Below are positions 33,552 through 43,168 of a DNA stretch of 64,000 nucleotides, piece after piece. The stretch's first letter is position 1. Each line of letters begins with the position of its first letter. Source of the stretch: Neobacillus drentensis (GTDB lineage: Bacteria; Bacillota; Bacilli; Bacillales; Cytobacillaceae); NCBI RefSeq assembly GCF_021560175.1, contig NZ_CP091110.1, positions 4,094,501-4,158,500 of the forward strand, given 5' to 3'. The position numbers and the translations under genes are program-made. Under the pieces are notes generated by a model. The model had not been told where the DNA came from and searched no databases. It was given only the letters and a program-made list of their open reading frames with translations.

Positions 33552-35471
33552 TTATTCAAAATAATCAATGGTTATATTTTCTTGATGGCTTTTAGATAGG
33601 AGCTTACTTCTTTTCCGGCTTTCCTTAGATTGAAATATAATATCATAATCATAATCCTCAGGATATAGCTCAGAAGCTGCAATATACAAAGTTAACCGCT
33701 TATGGTTTACAGATATTTTTTCTCCTTTTACTTGAACTTGGTAATTTCCTTGCTGGTCAGGTCCCTTATACACGATTCCAAACTCATCTAAAGGCGAAAT
33801 CTTCACGTTATCACCTTGTTGATAAAGAGGGATATTCTTTTTTGCTACAGTTTGTTTTTGCTTATATTTATTTGTCATCACCTGTTTTTCTAATTCTTTT
33901 AACTTCCAACGATCTATTTTTGGGCTTCGGTATTCTTTTTCTTCCTTATAAGTAAGATAATGAGCTCGTTCAACAATAGCTGGGTGCATCCCGAGTCTTA
34001 GGGCAATCGCAAATGCCTGGCTCTCCCCTCCCCTGCCAATGATTAAACGGTAGGTTGGAGAAAACGTTGTTAAATCAAACTCCATCGATCCATTTAAAAA
34101 ACCGGGATGTTCTTCTGCAAACTCCTTAATTTCACTATAATGAGTCGTTGCAAATAGAGTTGCTCCTTTTTGAAAAAGAGTTTCTAAGATGGCAGTAGCA
34201 AGCCCCATCCCTTCTCCGGGATCAGTTCCAGAGCCAAGTTCATCTAATAAGGCTAATGTTCGATCATTTGTTTCTTCTAAGATTTCGATTATATTGACTA
34301 TTCTTGAACTAAATGTACTCAGATTTTCGGAGATACTTTGTCCGTCACCGATGTCTACCAAAATCCGATCAAAAATTCTAAGATTACTTTCCTCCGCTGC
34401 TGGAATATGCAGCCCGCATTGCACCATTAAAGTTAACAAGCCTACCGTCTTTATCGTAACCGTTTTTCCTCCAGTATTTGGACCAGTGATAACAAGTGCT
34501 TTCTCTTCCCTTCTCATTGTGAAGGTTAATGGAACAGCCTTATCTCCGAGGAGAGGGTGCCTCGCATGAATTAAGTTCAATTCCTCAAATTGGTTAATTT
34601 TTACCTTTGATCCATTAATCATTCGGCAATATTTTGCTTTTGCAAATAAGAAATCATACTGAATCATGGTTTCAGCAGCAAGACGGATTTGCTGCTCTTT
34701 TTGCTCGACCATTCCTGTTAGATAGGTTAACACCTTTTGAACCTCAATTTCTTCATCTGTAAGGAGCCAGGTTAATTGATCTTGAAAGATGGCAATTTCC
34801 TCAGGCTCGATAAAAAGTGTGGACCCTGACGCAGACGTATCAAGGACAGTCCCTTTGATTTTGTTCCGATATTCTTTTTTAACGGGAATCACATAGCGTC
34901 CATTTCGCTGACTAATGACATTCTCCTGCAAATACGGTTTGTATTTAGTAGATCGCAGCATTTGCATCGTCTTTTCCTTCAAGCGTTCCTCTTGTATGGT
35001 AAGTTGTTTTCTTACTTTTAATAATTCCTTGCTTGCGTAATCATCTACCCTGCCCCCTCGGACACAACGAATAATTTCTGCTTCGAGTTCTGGCAATTCA
35101 TCAATTACTTCTACATATGCTGATACCCTCGGTGCATAAAAAGTCTTACTCCTCATGTACCTTCGCATCTTTCCACAGCAATCCAAAAAATCATACAGCT
35201 TTGTTAACTGATCCACTTTAAGTACTGCCCCTTTATTCATGTTCGCAAGGATGGTGCTGATCCCATCAAGACCATGAATGGGTACACTTGCACTTATTTT
35301 TAAAATCTCGACTGCTTCTGATACTTCTTCAAGCCATGCCTCTATTTGCTTTACATTTGTTGATGGGACAAGATTCTGTACCTTTTCTCTACCTTCTTTC
35401 GTTAAGGCAAAGGCAGCGATATCATCCTTAATATGATTGAATTCAAGCATATTAAACGTATGTTGATTCAT
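33552..35471 (-). CDS. MutS2-like ATPase lacking the Smr domain
   Basis: A 639-residue member of the MutS2 family. The clamp and core domains (to about 300) are followed by the ATPase: Walker A ITGPNTGGKTVTIKT, Walker B TLALLDELGSGTDPGEGMG and the His loop ATTHYSEIKEFA. A KOW-like segment (YQQGDNVKISPLDEFGIVY) is present, but the protein stops about 145 residues short of standard MutS2 (785 in B. subtilis) and has no C-terminal Smr nuclease. It may therefore act in branched-DNA handling or ribosome rescue without cutting. TAGGAGG precedes the ATG; a strong hairpin lies in its leader. Confidence 0.85.
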   Translation of the reverse strand: MNQHTFNMLEFNHIKDDIAAFALTKEGREKVQNLVPSTNVKQIEAWLEEVSEAVEILKISASVPIHGLDGISTILANMNKGAVLKVDQLTKLYDFLDCCGKMRRYMRSKTFYAPRVSAYVEVIDELPELEAEIIRCVRGGRVDDYASKELLKVRKQLTIQEERLKEKTMQMLRSTKYKPYLQENVISQRNGRYVIPVKKEYRNKIKGTVLDTSASGSTLFIEPEEIAIFQDQLTWLLTDEEIEVQKVLTYLTGMVEQKEQQIRLAAETMIQYDFLFAKAKYCRMINGSKVKINQFEELNLIHARHPLLGDKAVPLTFTMRREEKALVITGPNTGGKTVTIKTVGLLTLMVQCGLHIPAAEESNLRIFDRILVDIGDGQSISENLSTFSSRIVNIIEILEETNDRTLALLDELGSGTDPGEGMGLATAILETLFQKGATLFATTHYSEIKEFAEEHPGFLNGSMEFDLTTFSPTYRLIIGRGGESQAFAIALRLGMHPAIVERAHYLTYKEEKEYRSPKIDRWKLKELEKQVMTNKYKQKQTVAKKNIPLYQQGDNVKISPLDEFGIVYKGPDQQGNYQVQVKGEKISVNHKRLTLYIAASELYPEDYDYDIIFQSKESRKRSKLLSKSHQENITIDYFE

Positions 35472-35497
35472 TATAAAAGCCTCCTAATAATAAAAAT

Positions 35498-35525
35498 AGC
35501 CGCAATGAACAATGTCATTGCGGCT
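35498..35525 (-). promoter_or_regulatory. Leader hairpin of the MutS2-like gene
   Basis: AGCCGCAATGA pairs perfectly with TCATTGCGGCT around a 6-nt loop and is followed by ATTTTTATTATT, then the AGGAGG of the gene. It has the form of a terminator placed 30 nt before the start codon, hence a possible attenuator. Confidence 0.6.
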
Positions 35526-35584
35526 CTAACGTAATGAATGGAAAACTACCCATTCTTCCATACTAAATTAATCCAAAATAAAAA

Positions 35585-35606
35585 CTGTCTACACAAGTGT
35601 ACACAG
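35585..35606 (-). terminator. Terminator of the lrgAB operon (probable)
   Basis: CTGTGTACA pairs with TGTAGACAG (one mismatch), followed by TTTTTATTTT on the minus strand; about 235 nt after the lrgB stop. The 369-bp stretch 35472-35840 holds only this hairpin, the leader hairpin at 35498 and a possible TTGACA at 35683-35688. Confidence 0.6.
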
Positions 35607-35840
35607 CTACATTGGAAAAAGTGTATGCCTATGCTTGCCCATTGTTCTTAACTCCATCCCATAACTAAATAAACCATTCATTTTGTCAAAAAAACGAACG
35701 AGTAGTTTTGAAATGAAAATATCCAATTGGTTGGATTAGTTAAGAACGACACCTAACATAAAACATACTCCCTTATTTGAGTAATTTATTCCTCTATAGA
35801 ATATGAAAATTAGAAACATTTGTCAACTGCCATTCACCCA

Positions 35841-36518
35841 TTAGATAATGAATTTTATAATATATGGAACAATAAATGAGGTAAAGATGGCGGCAATTCC
35901 CATTGCTGCACCAGAGACCGCACCTTGAATTTCCCCTTCCTTAACCGCCTCAGCTGTTCCAATTCCGTGAGCAATCGTTCCAATTGCCAGACCTCGCGCA
36001 AAGGGATGGTCGATCTTAAACCAGTTCAATAATTTGGACCCAAACATCGCTCCAATCATCCCCGTAATAATGACATAAGCAGCAATAAGAGAAATATTCC
36101 CATGAATAATTCCCCCTATTTCTGCTGCAACCGGGACAGTAACAGACTTTACCGCGAAACCAAGGAGATAAATTTTTGAAAGGTGAAGCCCTTTTGCCAT
36201 AAAAATTGCTGTTCCAATCGTTGAAACACTTCCGATGAATAACCCCGACACCGCAGCCCTTATGTACTTTCTGAATACCTCACGATTTTTGTAGATTGGG
36301 ACTGCCAGAGAAACGGTAGCTGGACCAAGCAAATAGGTCATAATGTTTTTTGCCTGCTCATACTCTTGATACGATATACTAGAAGCTAACAATATAATGA
36401 TGATGATGACGGTACTTAAAAAAACTGGACTAGTAATTGGAGATGGATATTTTCGGGTTAAAAAGCGTGCACAACAATAGACAGAAACAGTGACTAGAAT
36501 ACTATAAAGCGTGATCAT
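35841..36518 (-). CDS. lrgB: LrgB/CidB family membrane protein
   Basis: A 225-residue membrane protein with about seven helices, the partner of LrgA. Motifs GPATVSLAVPIYKNR, KSVTVPVAAEIGG and AHGIGTAEA are typical of LrgB/CidB/YohK. These pairs modulate murein hydrolase export and cell death in staphylococci, and in Bacillus the related PftAB pair moves pyruvate. It overlaps lrgA by 17 nt. The assignment to the Lrg, Cid or Pft branch cannot be made from the sequence alone. Confidence 0.88.
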   Translation of the reverse strand: MITLYSILVTVSVYCCARFLTRKYPSPITSPVFLSTVIIIIILLASSISYQEYEQAKNIMTYLLGPATVSLAVPIYKNREVFRKYIRAAVSGLFIGSVSTIGTAIFMAKGLHLSKIYLLGFAVKSVTVPVAAEIGGIIHGNISLIAAYVIITGMIGAMFGSKLLNWFKIDHPFARGLAIGTIAHGIGTAEAVKEGEIQGAVSGAAMGIAAIFTSFIVPYIIKFII

Positions 36519-36906
36519 GGTACTTTACTTGTTCCTTTTCCTTTTTCGAGATGACCATTTGCGTAGTCTTTCCTGCTGTAATGATGCCAATAAAAGCACT
36601 GATAAAAAGGATACCTAGCAGTATCCAGCCTCTTGCTATGACGATATCGCCTAAGTTCATTAAACCAACAGAAATAGGTATAAAAAAGAAACCAAGATGT
36701 TTAAGCAGCCACCCTGCCGCCAATTCGATTTGTTCTACTTTAATTACACCGAACGAAAATAACACCAATAATACAACAATCCCAATCACATTTCCGGGAA
36801 TTTGCAAATTAAAAAAACTCGCAGTCAGATTCCCAACTTGATAGATGACGATTAGAATGAGCAGTTGAATCGTAAACTTACCACCCTTTTTCATATAAAC
36901 ACCCAT
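36502..36906 (-). CDS. lrgA: LrgA/CidA family holin-like protein
   Basis: A small protein of about 134 residues with four hydrophobic helices (FTIQLLILIVIYQVGN, VIGIVVLLVLFSFGVI, LGFFFIPISVGLMNLG, WILLGILFISAFIG). The conserved FFIPISVG motif marks the LrgA/CidA family. Its C terminus overlaps the lrgB start, and the two products function together. The ATG at 36904-36906 has GGTGGG close before it; a second ATG four codons on is also possible. No LytTR- or LysR-type regulator lies next to the operon in this window. Confidence 0.82.
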   Translation of the reverse strand: MGVYMKKGGKFTIQLLILIVIYQVGNLTASFFNLQIPGNVIGIVVLLVLFSFGVIKVEQIELAAGWLLKHLGFFFIPISVGLMNLGDIVIARGWILLGILFISAFIGIITAGKTTQMVISKKEKEQVKYHDHAL

Positions 36907-37055
36907 CTTCCCACCGTAATAAAAAATCTGATTTTTCAAACGTTTTAATTTTCATTATAAAGGAATAACCTTTATACTGCATCCACTTTATTTCACAAAA
37001 TATCCATATCTTTTTACGACAAACTTATTTATCTTTATGATAGGAGGGGATTGTT

Positions 37056-37658
37056 TTGAAAAGGATTTATATAATTTGCAGTCTAGCTGTATTCTTGGGG
37101 ATTGCAGGAGGAATCTCGTTTTTCCTTATCCGTGATGCCAATGCTGCCATTCCAGCAAGTGCTACTTTCATTACACAGAGTGGTGATACATTTACTTTTG
37201 GTAAGGATAAGACTAAGTTAAAACTAATTGAGTTCATCTATACCCACTGTCCTGATGTATGTCCAACAACTACACAAAAAATGGTGGATTTAAAGAAAGA
37301 TTTAATGAAAAAAGGGATTTATGGGAAGGAAATAGAATTTGTCACCATAACCATTGACCCTTACCGAGATACAACTAAAATTTTAGAAGAATATAAACAG
37401 GGGTTCGGTATAGGGAATGATACTAGTTGGTTGTTTTTAACCGGGGCAAAACAACAAACGAAAGATAATCAAAAACAACTTCGTAAAATTACCAATGCCT
37501 TGCAGTTCCAATACAAAGATCCTGGAAACGGCCAGTTTATCCATTCCACATTTACGTATCTTGTTGATGAAGACAATAAATTTATTGACAAGTTCCCAAT
37601 GGGAAAAGAGTTTAATAAACAAGATGCTTACGCAAAAATAATAGATAAAATAGAGTAG
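37056..37658 (+). CDS. ypmQ: SCO1/SenC family copper chaperone
   Basis: A 200-residue membrane-anchored thioredoxin-fold protein that helps assemble the CuA centre of cytochrome c oxidase. A signal anchor (IYIICSLAVFLGIAGGISFF) is followed by the extracellular domain with the copper ligands CPDVC near residue 72 and the His in FIHSTFTYLVD near 165. The start is TTG at 37056 after AGGAGGGG. It is transcribed alone, and a GC-rich repeat begins a few bases after its stop. Confidence 0.88.
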   Translation: MKRIYIICSLAVFLGIAGGISFFLIRDANAAIPASATFITQSGDTFTFGKDKTKLKLIEFIYTHCPDVCPTTTQKMVDLKKDLMKKGIYGKEIEFVTITIDPYRDTTKILEEYKQGFGIGNDTSWLFLTGAKQQTKDNQKQLRKITNALQFQYKDPGNGQFIHSTFTYLVDEDNKFIDKFPMGKEFNKQDAYAKIIDKIE

Positions 37659-37660
37659 AA

Positions 37661-37785
37661 GCAAAAGCGCAAGCGCCTTGGTTAGCCCCGACAAGCATAA
37701 GACGAGCCGGCCGAAAGGTTGCTCTTTAACCTTTTGGACGGATTGGCTTATGACCTCGAGGGGCTAGGCGCTGGAGCCGGACGTA
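37661..37785 (+). repeat. GC-rich 3'-UTR repeat, copy B2
   Basis: Close copy of 32268-32375, beginning AAAGCGCAAGCGCCTTGG and ending TGGAGCCGGACG, with about 18 extra bases in the middle. It stands in the 3' untranslated region of the sco gene, in the same orientation, followed 55 bp on by a terminator. Confidence 0.8.
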
Positions 37786-37838
37786 TCAAACCTGTAGAAA
37801 GTTATCCACAAGTAGTAAGTCTATTTTACCTAGAACAT

Positions 37839-37876
37839 AAAAAAAGCGGTTAGTCCCTCAGGATTAATCGCTTTTT
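37839..37876. terminator. Bidirectional terminator
   Basis: AAAAAGCGATTAATCC pairs with GGACTAACCGCTTTTT (one mismatch). It ends the sco-repeat transcript and the opposing 37-residue gene. Confidence 0.8.
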
Positions 37877-37909
37877 ACTGATAAAATTTCATTCAAAGGA
37901 TGAAGGATA

Positions 37910-38023
37910 TTATTTAATTTGCTGCAATGTTAATAGATAAGTTGATTTCGGTTTAGTTAGACTCGCTTTAATACCAGCTTTTTTTAATTTGTTAACGAGT
38001 TCAGTAAGCTGTTTTTTTGCCAT
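37910..38023 (-). CDS. Small basic protein, 37 residues
   Basis: Not recognised. MAKKQLTELVNKLKKAGIKA is an amphipathic basic helix, followed by SLTKPKSTYLLTLQQIK. GAGGGTG lies nine bases before the ATG at 38021-38023, and a terminator hairpin follows 30 nt behind the stop. It is divergent from ykpA. Nucleic-acid or membrane binding would fit its charge, but there is no direct evidence. Confidence 0.55.
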   Translation of the reverse strand: MAKKQLTELVNKLKKAGIKASLTKPKSTYLLTLQQIK

Positions 38024-38178
38024 ACTATTCACCCTCTTTAAAACTTCTTAATCCAATTCTACAACATAATTATGAATAAAGTGTGAAAATGGAAAAATTT
38101 TTTTAGAAAATTTTTCTTATAATCTACATCGGGCTAAAAGAATTCGCTCTTCATGCAGATTAATGGTATAATAAATAG

Positions 38179-39825
<1,647 letters not shown>

Positions 39826-39832
39826 GCTAAAT

Positions 39833-39866
39833 GGAGGATGTCAAAAATGACATCCTCTCTTTTTAA
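39833..39866 (+). terminator. Terminator of ykpA
   Basis: GAGGATGTCA pairs with TGACATCCTC around AAAA, followed by TCTTTTT on the plus strand. The opposing gene's stop codon (39863-39865) lies in the T tract. Confidence 0.88.
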
Positions 39867-40003
39867 TATCTTTTTTGTTTTTTTCTTGAGGATGAAACTT
39901 CGATTGAACCCGTTTCTGTTGTAGTCGTTCCTTGACCTTCTACTTGTGAAGAATTAAGGCCGATTGTGGACGGATCAGCTTTTCGTTTTCTACCTCTACT
40001 CAT
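39863..40003 (-). CDS. Small basic protein, 46 residues
   Basis: Not firmly recognised. MSRGRKRKADPSTIGLNSSQ is followed by VEGQGTTTTETGSIEVSSSR and a basic end, KKQKRY. The basic head, Gly/Ser/Thr-rich middle and lack of hydrophobic core resemble small spore proteins such as YuzL. GGGGAGGTG precedes the ATG at 40001-40003. It is convergent with ykpA and stands alone. Confidence 0.65.
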   Translation of the reverse strand: MSRGRKRKADPSTIGLNSSQVEGQGTTTTETGSIEVSSSRKKQKRY

Positions 40004-40104
40004 TACATACACCTCCCCTATTATCCTTTGGACAAATATCTTAGCTTATACGGAATATTTCCTAATGCTTAAGGCAAAATATTCTACAGGAGGAGGTGTT
40101 TTGT

Positions 40105-40347
40105 ATGGCAAAAGTTGGAGTAGAACAATCTCTTACAAATATTCAACAAGTATTAAAGGAAAAAGGATATGACGTAGTAGAATTAAAACAAGAATCCGAT
40201 GCACAAAACTGTGATTGCTGTGTAGTTACAGGCCTTGATTCAAATGTGATGGGTATGTCTGATACTTTCACAAAAGGTTCTGTGATCGATGCAAACGGAA
40301 TGTCTGCTGATGAGGTATGCCGACAAGTAGAAAGCAGATTACAATAG
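40105..40347 (+). CDS. ykuS: YkuS family (UPF0180) protein
   Basis: An 80-residue protein, [20 protein letters not shown], with [20 protein letters not shown] and [17 protein letters not shown], matching B. subtilis YkuS along its length. The CDCC cluster suggests metal or redox sensitivity; the function is not known. The ATG at 40105 is preceded by AGGAGGAGG; the upstream frame start at 40096 overlaps that region. It is followed by a bidirectional terminator. Confidence 0.85.
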   Translation: MAKVGVEQSLTNIQQVLKEKGYDVVELKQESDAQNCDCCVVTGLDSNVMGMSDTFTKGSVIDANGMSADEVCRQVESRLQ

Positions 40348-40354
40348 CGTTGTT

Positions 40355-40388
40355 AAAAGACTAAAGTATTTATCACTTTAGTCTTTTT
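40355..40388. terminator. Bidirectional terminator
   Basis: AAAAGACTAAAGT pairs with ACTTTAGTCTTTTTT between the convergent ykuS and GerPC-like genes. Confidence 0.85.
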
Positions 40389-40785
40389 TTGCTTTAATAT
40401 TGACCTTCAGTTGTTTTTCAGGTTCTTTTTTTCTCTCTGTATTGTTGTTAACGGGCTTTTTCACCTCTTCATCAAGGTGTGGTGTAAATTCACTTCCATA
40501 GGTCGCTCCAATATTCAATTTTCCTTTTAATTCTTTAATCCCAAGCTGACCAAAATTGTTATTTAACTCGTATTTATCTAGGATAATTTTTTCAATATTA
40601 ATTTTTTCTATAATAATTGGCGGGTCTTTGGTTTTTACTTCACTTTCTGGTAAACCCTGCTGTTGGGAGGTTTGTAGAGATTTTTTTAATTCCTCAATAT
40701 TCAATTCTAATGAGATCAATTTATTCTTTAATTCCATTTCATAATCATTTTTCTTGAATATAAGGAATAAATCTTTTAATGACAT
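40378..40785 (-). CDS. GerPC-like spore protein
   Basis: A 135-residue protein with an N-terminal coiled coil (LKNKLISLELNIEELKKSLQ) and a middle that reads IEKINIEKIILDKYELNNNF, then GIKELKGKLNIGATYG. The latter resembles the GerPC signature (xLxVxxLxGTLNIGLT), a component needed for germinant passage through the spore coat. The tail is basic and Lys-rich. AGGGAG precedes the ATG. It lies in a group with an Hsp20-type spore coat protein and a GerPA/PF-like protein, which supports a role in the coat. Confidence 0.65.
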   Translation of the reverse strand: MSLKDLFLIFKKNDYEMELKNKLISLELNIEELKKSLQTSQQQGLPESEVKTKDPPIIIEKINIEKIILDKYELNNNFGQLGIKELKGKLNIGATYGSEFTPHLDEEVKKPVNNNTERKKEPEKQLKVNIKAKKD

Positions 40786-40898
40786 ATCACAAACTCCCTT
40801 TTATTTACCCTTACTTTTATTTATATGAAAAAATCACTTGAACATGTCCAAGAATATCTGACAGACTAAAAAATCGTCAACATTTCTTTTTTTACTGT

Positions 40899-41378
40899 CT
40901 ATTCAATTGGAATAACTTCCCCTTTTTCAATTGTACGCTGATAACTGACAATTAATAAACCATTCCAAAATTTTGCATTCAATTGCTGAGGGCTCACCGT
41001 GTCAGGTAAAGTGATCTGTCTTTGAAATTCACCATAGAACCTTTCAGAATATGTCATAGTTAAATGCGGATGGAGGGGGTTCACTTTTCCTTTTATAGTT
41101 AGGTAAGTACCATTTAAACCTAATTCCAAATTTTCCTTTGCTACCCCAGGAAGTTCAATCACCACCACAACTTCATGCTCCCCTTCAAAGACATCAATAA
41201 TCGGAAACGTCCTTGATTTTTCTGCTCGCCCCGATGCCCCATCAGCAGTGGATGACTTTACTGGTTGTTCATTCATAAATTGTTTAGCAAATTCCTGGTC
41301 AAAAATATTGTTCCAAAAGTCCCCGCCTTGCATATTTTTCGCAATATCCATCCACTGTTTTAATTTTTCCATATCCAT
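40899..41378 (-). CDS. Hsp20/alpha-crystallin family protein, CotP-like
   Basis: A 159-residue small heat-shock protein. After a helical N-terminal part (MDMEKLKQWMDIAKNMQGGD) the alpha-crystallin domain covers about residues 55-150, with VVVVIELPGVAKENLELGLN, RQITLPDTVSPQQLNAKFWN and GLLIVSY. In B. subtilis the spore coat protein CotP (YdfT) lies next to ydfR and ydfS, and here too a GerPA/PF-like gene is adjacent, so a coat protein is likelier than a vegetative chaperone. AAGGGGGG precedes the ATG. Confidence 0.75.
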   Translation of the reverse strand: MDMEKLKQWMDIAKNMQGGDFWNNIFDQEFAKQFMNEQPVKSSTADGASGRAEKSRTFPIIDVFEGEHEVVVVIELPGVAKENLELGLNGTYLTIKGKVNPLHPHLTMTYSERFYGEFQRQITLPDTVSPQQLNAKFWNGLLIVSYQRTIEKGEVIPIE

Positions 41379-41544
41379 CAGTTGACACCCCCCTTTTGCT
41401 CATGTCTGTATATTACCTATTTCTTTATTTATCCCTACTTTCATCATACGAATCTTATTCACTAATTAATCCAACTATTACGCTTGTTTCATAAACCTTT
41501 AAAATATTGCATATATTGATAACTAAGTGGAAGGAGGAAATAAT

Positions 41545-41802
41545 ATGCCAGTCCCAGTTCCTTTTATTAATATAAATATATTCATGATTAAAATTAATTC
41601 CTTTGAAAATGCCTCAGCAGTAAATATTGGGCAAAACCTGCTAGCTGAATGGCATAATTCTGATAAGAAAAATCAAGGATATGGTCAAAATTTCGGTGAT
41701 CAAAGCGATTTTGTTGCGACAAGAAGTTTTGTAGATGATAAAGACCAAATCGACTCTCCTGCCTCTTTCAACTCCAATTCGTTACCAATTGATAATATGT
41801 AA
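41545..41802 (+). CDS. GerPA/GerPF family spore germination protein
   Basis: An 85-residue protein of the PF10676 type: after MPVPVPFININIFMIKIN comes SFENASAVNIGQNLLAEWHN, then DKKNQGYGQNFGDQSDF. The Ser-x-x-x-Ala-x-x-x-N-x-G core is what GerPA, GerPF and YdfR/YpzD share. These small proteins localise to the inner coat. The ATG at 41545 follows GGAAGGAGG; an upstream GTG in frame overlaps that site. It diverges from the CotP-like gene and ends in the long hairpin at 41802-41854. Confidence 0.72.
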   Translation: MPVPVPFININIFMIKINSFENASAVNIGQNLLAEWHNSDKKNQGYGQNFGDQSDFVATRSFVDDKDQIDSPASFNSNSLPIDNM

Positions 41803-41854
41803 ACATACAACTTAGACCATAGGAGGTTTTCTCCCATGGTCTAAGTTGTATGTT
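41802..41854. repeat. 24-bp inverted repeat spanning two stop codons
   Basis: Arms 41802-41825 and 41831-41854 match at 23 of 24 positions around the loop GTTTT. The hairpin begins on the stop codon of the plus-strand gene and ends on that of the minus-strand gene. There is no T tract on either side, so it is not a classical terminator; it probably blocks both transcripts or protects their 3' ends. Confidence 0.8.
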
Positions 41855-43022
41855 AATATCCTCTTGATTCTTTTTTTCGGACAGCCACTGAGATACCAAT
41901 CAGTATAATAATCATACCTAAAACTGTATTTACAATAATTGATTCAATCTCAGTTTGTTTATTATTACTCTTTTTCACTTTATTAATAGAAGCTACTTTT
42001 GGTTTTGGAGGTTCCTTGTAGGTTAATTGTACTTTCTGGACTAATTGTCCCCTATTGTCCTGGAGTGAAAGAAGCCCGTCGTTTGCAATATTTTTTAAAC
42101 AACCATCAATCCTTTCTGTGACTAGTGTGTCTTTATCTGGATAAAATTCTTTCCGCTCAGCAGTTGTAAATATTTCTCCCTGTTTAATTGTCACATGTTG
42201 AAAGTTTTTGAATCCATAATCCAATAGTATAGCGGTATCATTATATTTATCGTTCTTTAAATTTGATTTCAATACTACAGCTGTTAGTCTAATTTTCCCA
42301 TTATCAGCTGTTGTTGCTAAGGTTTGTTTCGTTTCGCTTGTATAGCCAGTCTTTCCACCCGTAATACCTGGATAGGCAATCTCACCCTTTAACATTTTAT
42401 GGTGTGTAACGAGATTTGTCTGCCAAGATTGACCTTTCCATGGAAGTATCTTGGTTCCAAAGACTTCAGCAAATACAGGATTCTTAATGGCATAATTAGT
42501 AATCAACGCCATATCCATGGCCGTTGTATAATGATTAGGATCAAATAATCCGTTGGGATTCGTAAAATGCGTGTTGGTTACACCTATCTTTGTTCTTAAA
42601 TAAATATTTAGATTTTCTGCAAACTGCTGAACCGAACCATCCGTATACTCCGCGATTGCAACGGCCGCATCATTTCCAGAATTAATAAGCATTCCTTGAA
42701 TCAGTTTTTTCAAAGGGACTTGTTCCCCTTCATTTAAATACACACGGGTACCATCTTGTCTTACAGCATTGCCACTCACGGTTACAAGACGATCTAAGTT
42801 TCCTTTTTCGATCGCATAAATAGCCGTTGCTATTTTCGTTAGACTAGCTGGATACATTTTCTGATTAGGATTTTTAACGTAAAGAACAGCTCCAGTATCA
42901 GAATCAATCAGAGCTGCTGCTTCACTTTTAAGAGGAAGCTGAACAGGCTCTGCAGCTAAAACAGGTAATTGAACTGAAACAAGATAAAGAAAAATTAATA
43001 TTGCCGGCCAAAACTTTTTCAA
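41853..43022 (-). CDS. D-alanyl-D-alanine carboxypeptidase (S11 family)
   Basis: A 389-residue low-molecular-mass penicillin-binding protein that trims the terminal D-Ala from peptidoglycan stems. The signal peptide ends VLAA; the catalytic motifs are SLTK (nucleophile Ser near residue 64), SGN (SGNDAAVAIAEY) and KTG (ITGGKTGYTSETK). A C-terminal membrane helix (SIIVNTVLGMIIILIGISVA) anchors it. The start is TTG at 43022 after AAGGGTG. It is close in length to DacF but lacks enough features to name. Its neighbours are spore-related, so a sporulation role is possible. Confidence 0.87.
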   Translation of the reverse strand: MKKFWPAILIFLYLVSVQLPVLAAEPVQLPLKSEAAALIDSDTGAVLYVKNPNQKMYPASLTKIATAIYAIEKGNLDRLVTVSGNAVRQDGTRVYLNEGEQVPLKKLIQGMLINSGNDAAVAIAEYTDGSVQQFAENLNIYLRTKIGVTNTHFTNPNGLFDPNHYTTAMDMALITNYAIKNPVFAEVFGTKILPWKGQSWQTNLVTHHKMLKGEIAYPGITGGKTGYTSETKQTLATTADNGKIRLTAVVLKSNLKNDKYNDTAILLDYGFKNFQHVTIKQGEIFTTAERKEFYPDKDTLVTERIDGCLKNIANDGLLSLQDNRGQLVQKVQLTYKEPPKPKVASINKVKKSNNKQTEIESIIVNTVLGMIIILIGISVAVRKKESRGY

Positions 43023-43136
43023 TAGGATACACCCTTACTTTTTTCTTATAATCCTCCTTGATTTTACCAGAATATTTATAGAAATAAAGTACTATTTTAA
43101 AATTTAATCCTTGTAATATAGGAATTTTTAACCATA

Positions 43137-43166
43137 AAAAGCCGGTTAACTAAAGCCAACCGGTTT
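43137..43166 (-). terminator. Terminator of mprF
   Basis: AAACCGGTTGG pairs with TTAACCGGCTT, followed by TTTT on the minus strand, directly behind the stop at 43169. Confidence 0.8.
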
Positions 43167-43168
43167 GT

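Noticed and set aside
35640..35760. Leader peptide MLGVVLN with a branched-chain attenuator before the MutS2-like gene
   Set aside because: The seven-codon frame lies upstream of the most plausible promoter (TTGACA at 35683-35688) and there is no reason for amino-acid control of this gene. The inverted repeat GTTCTTAACT is noted but unexplained.
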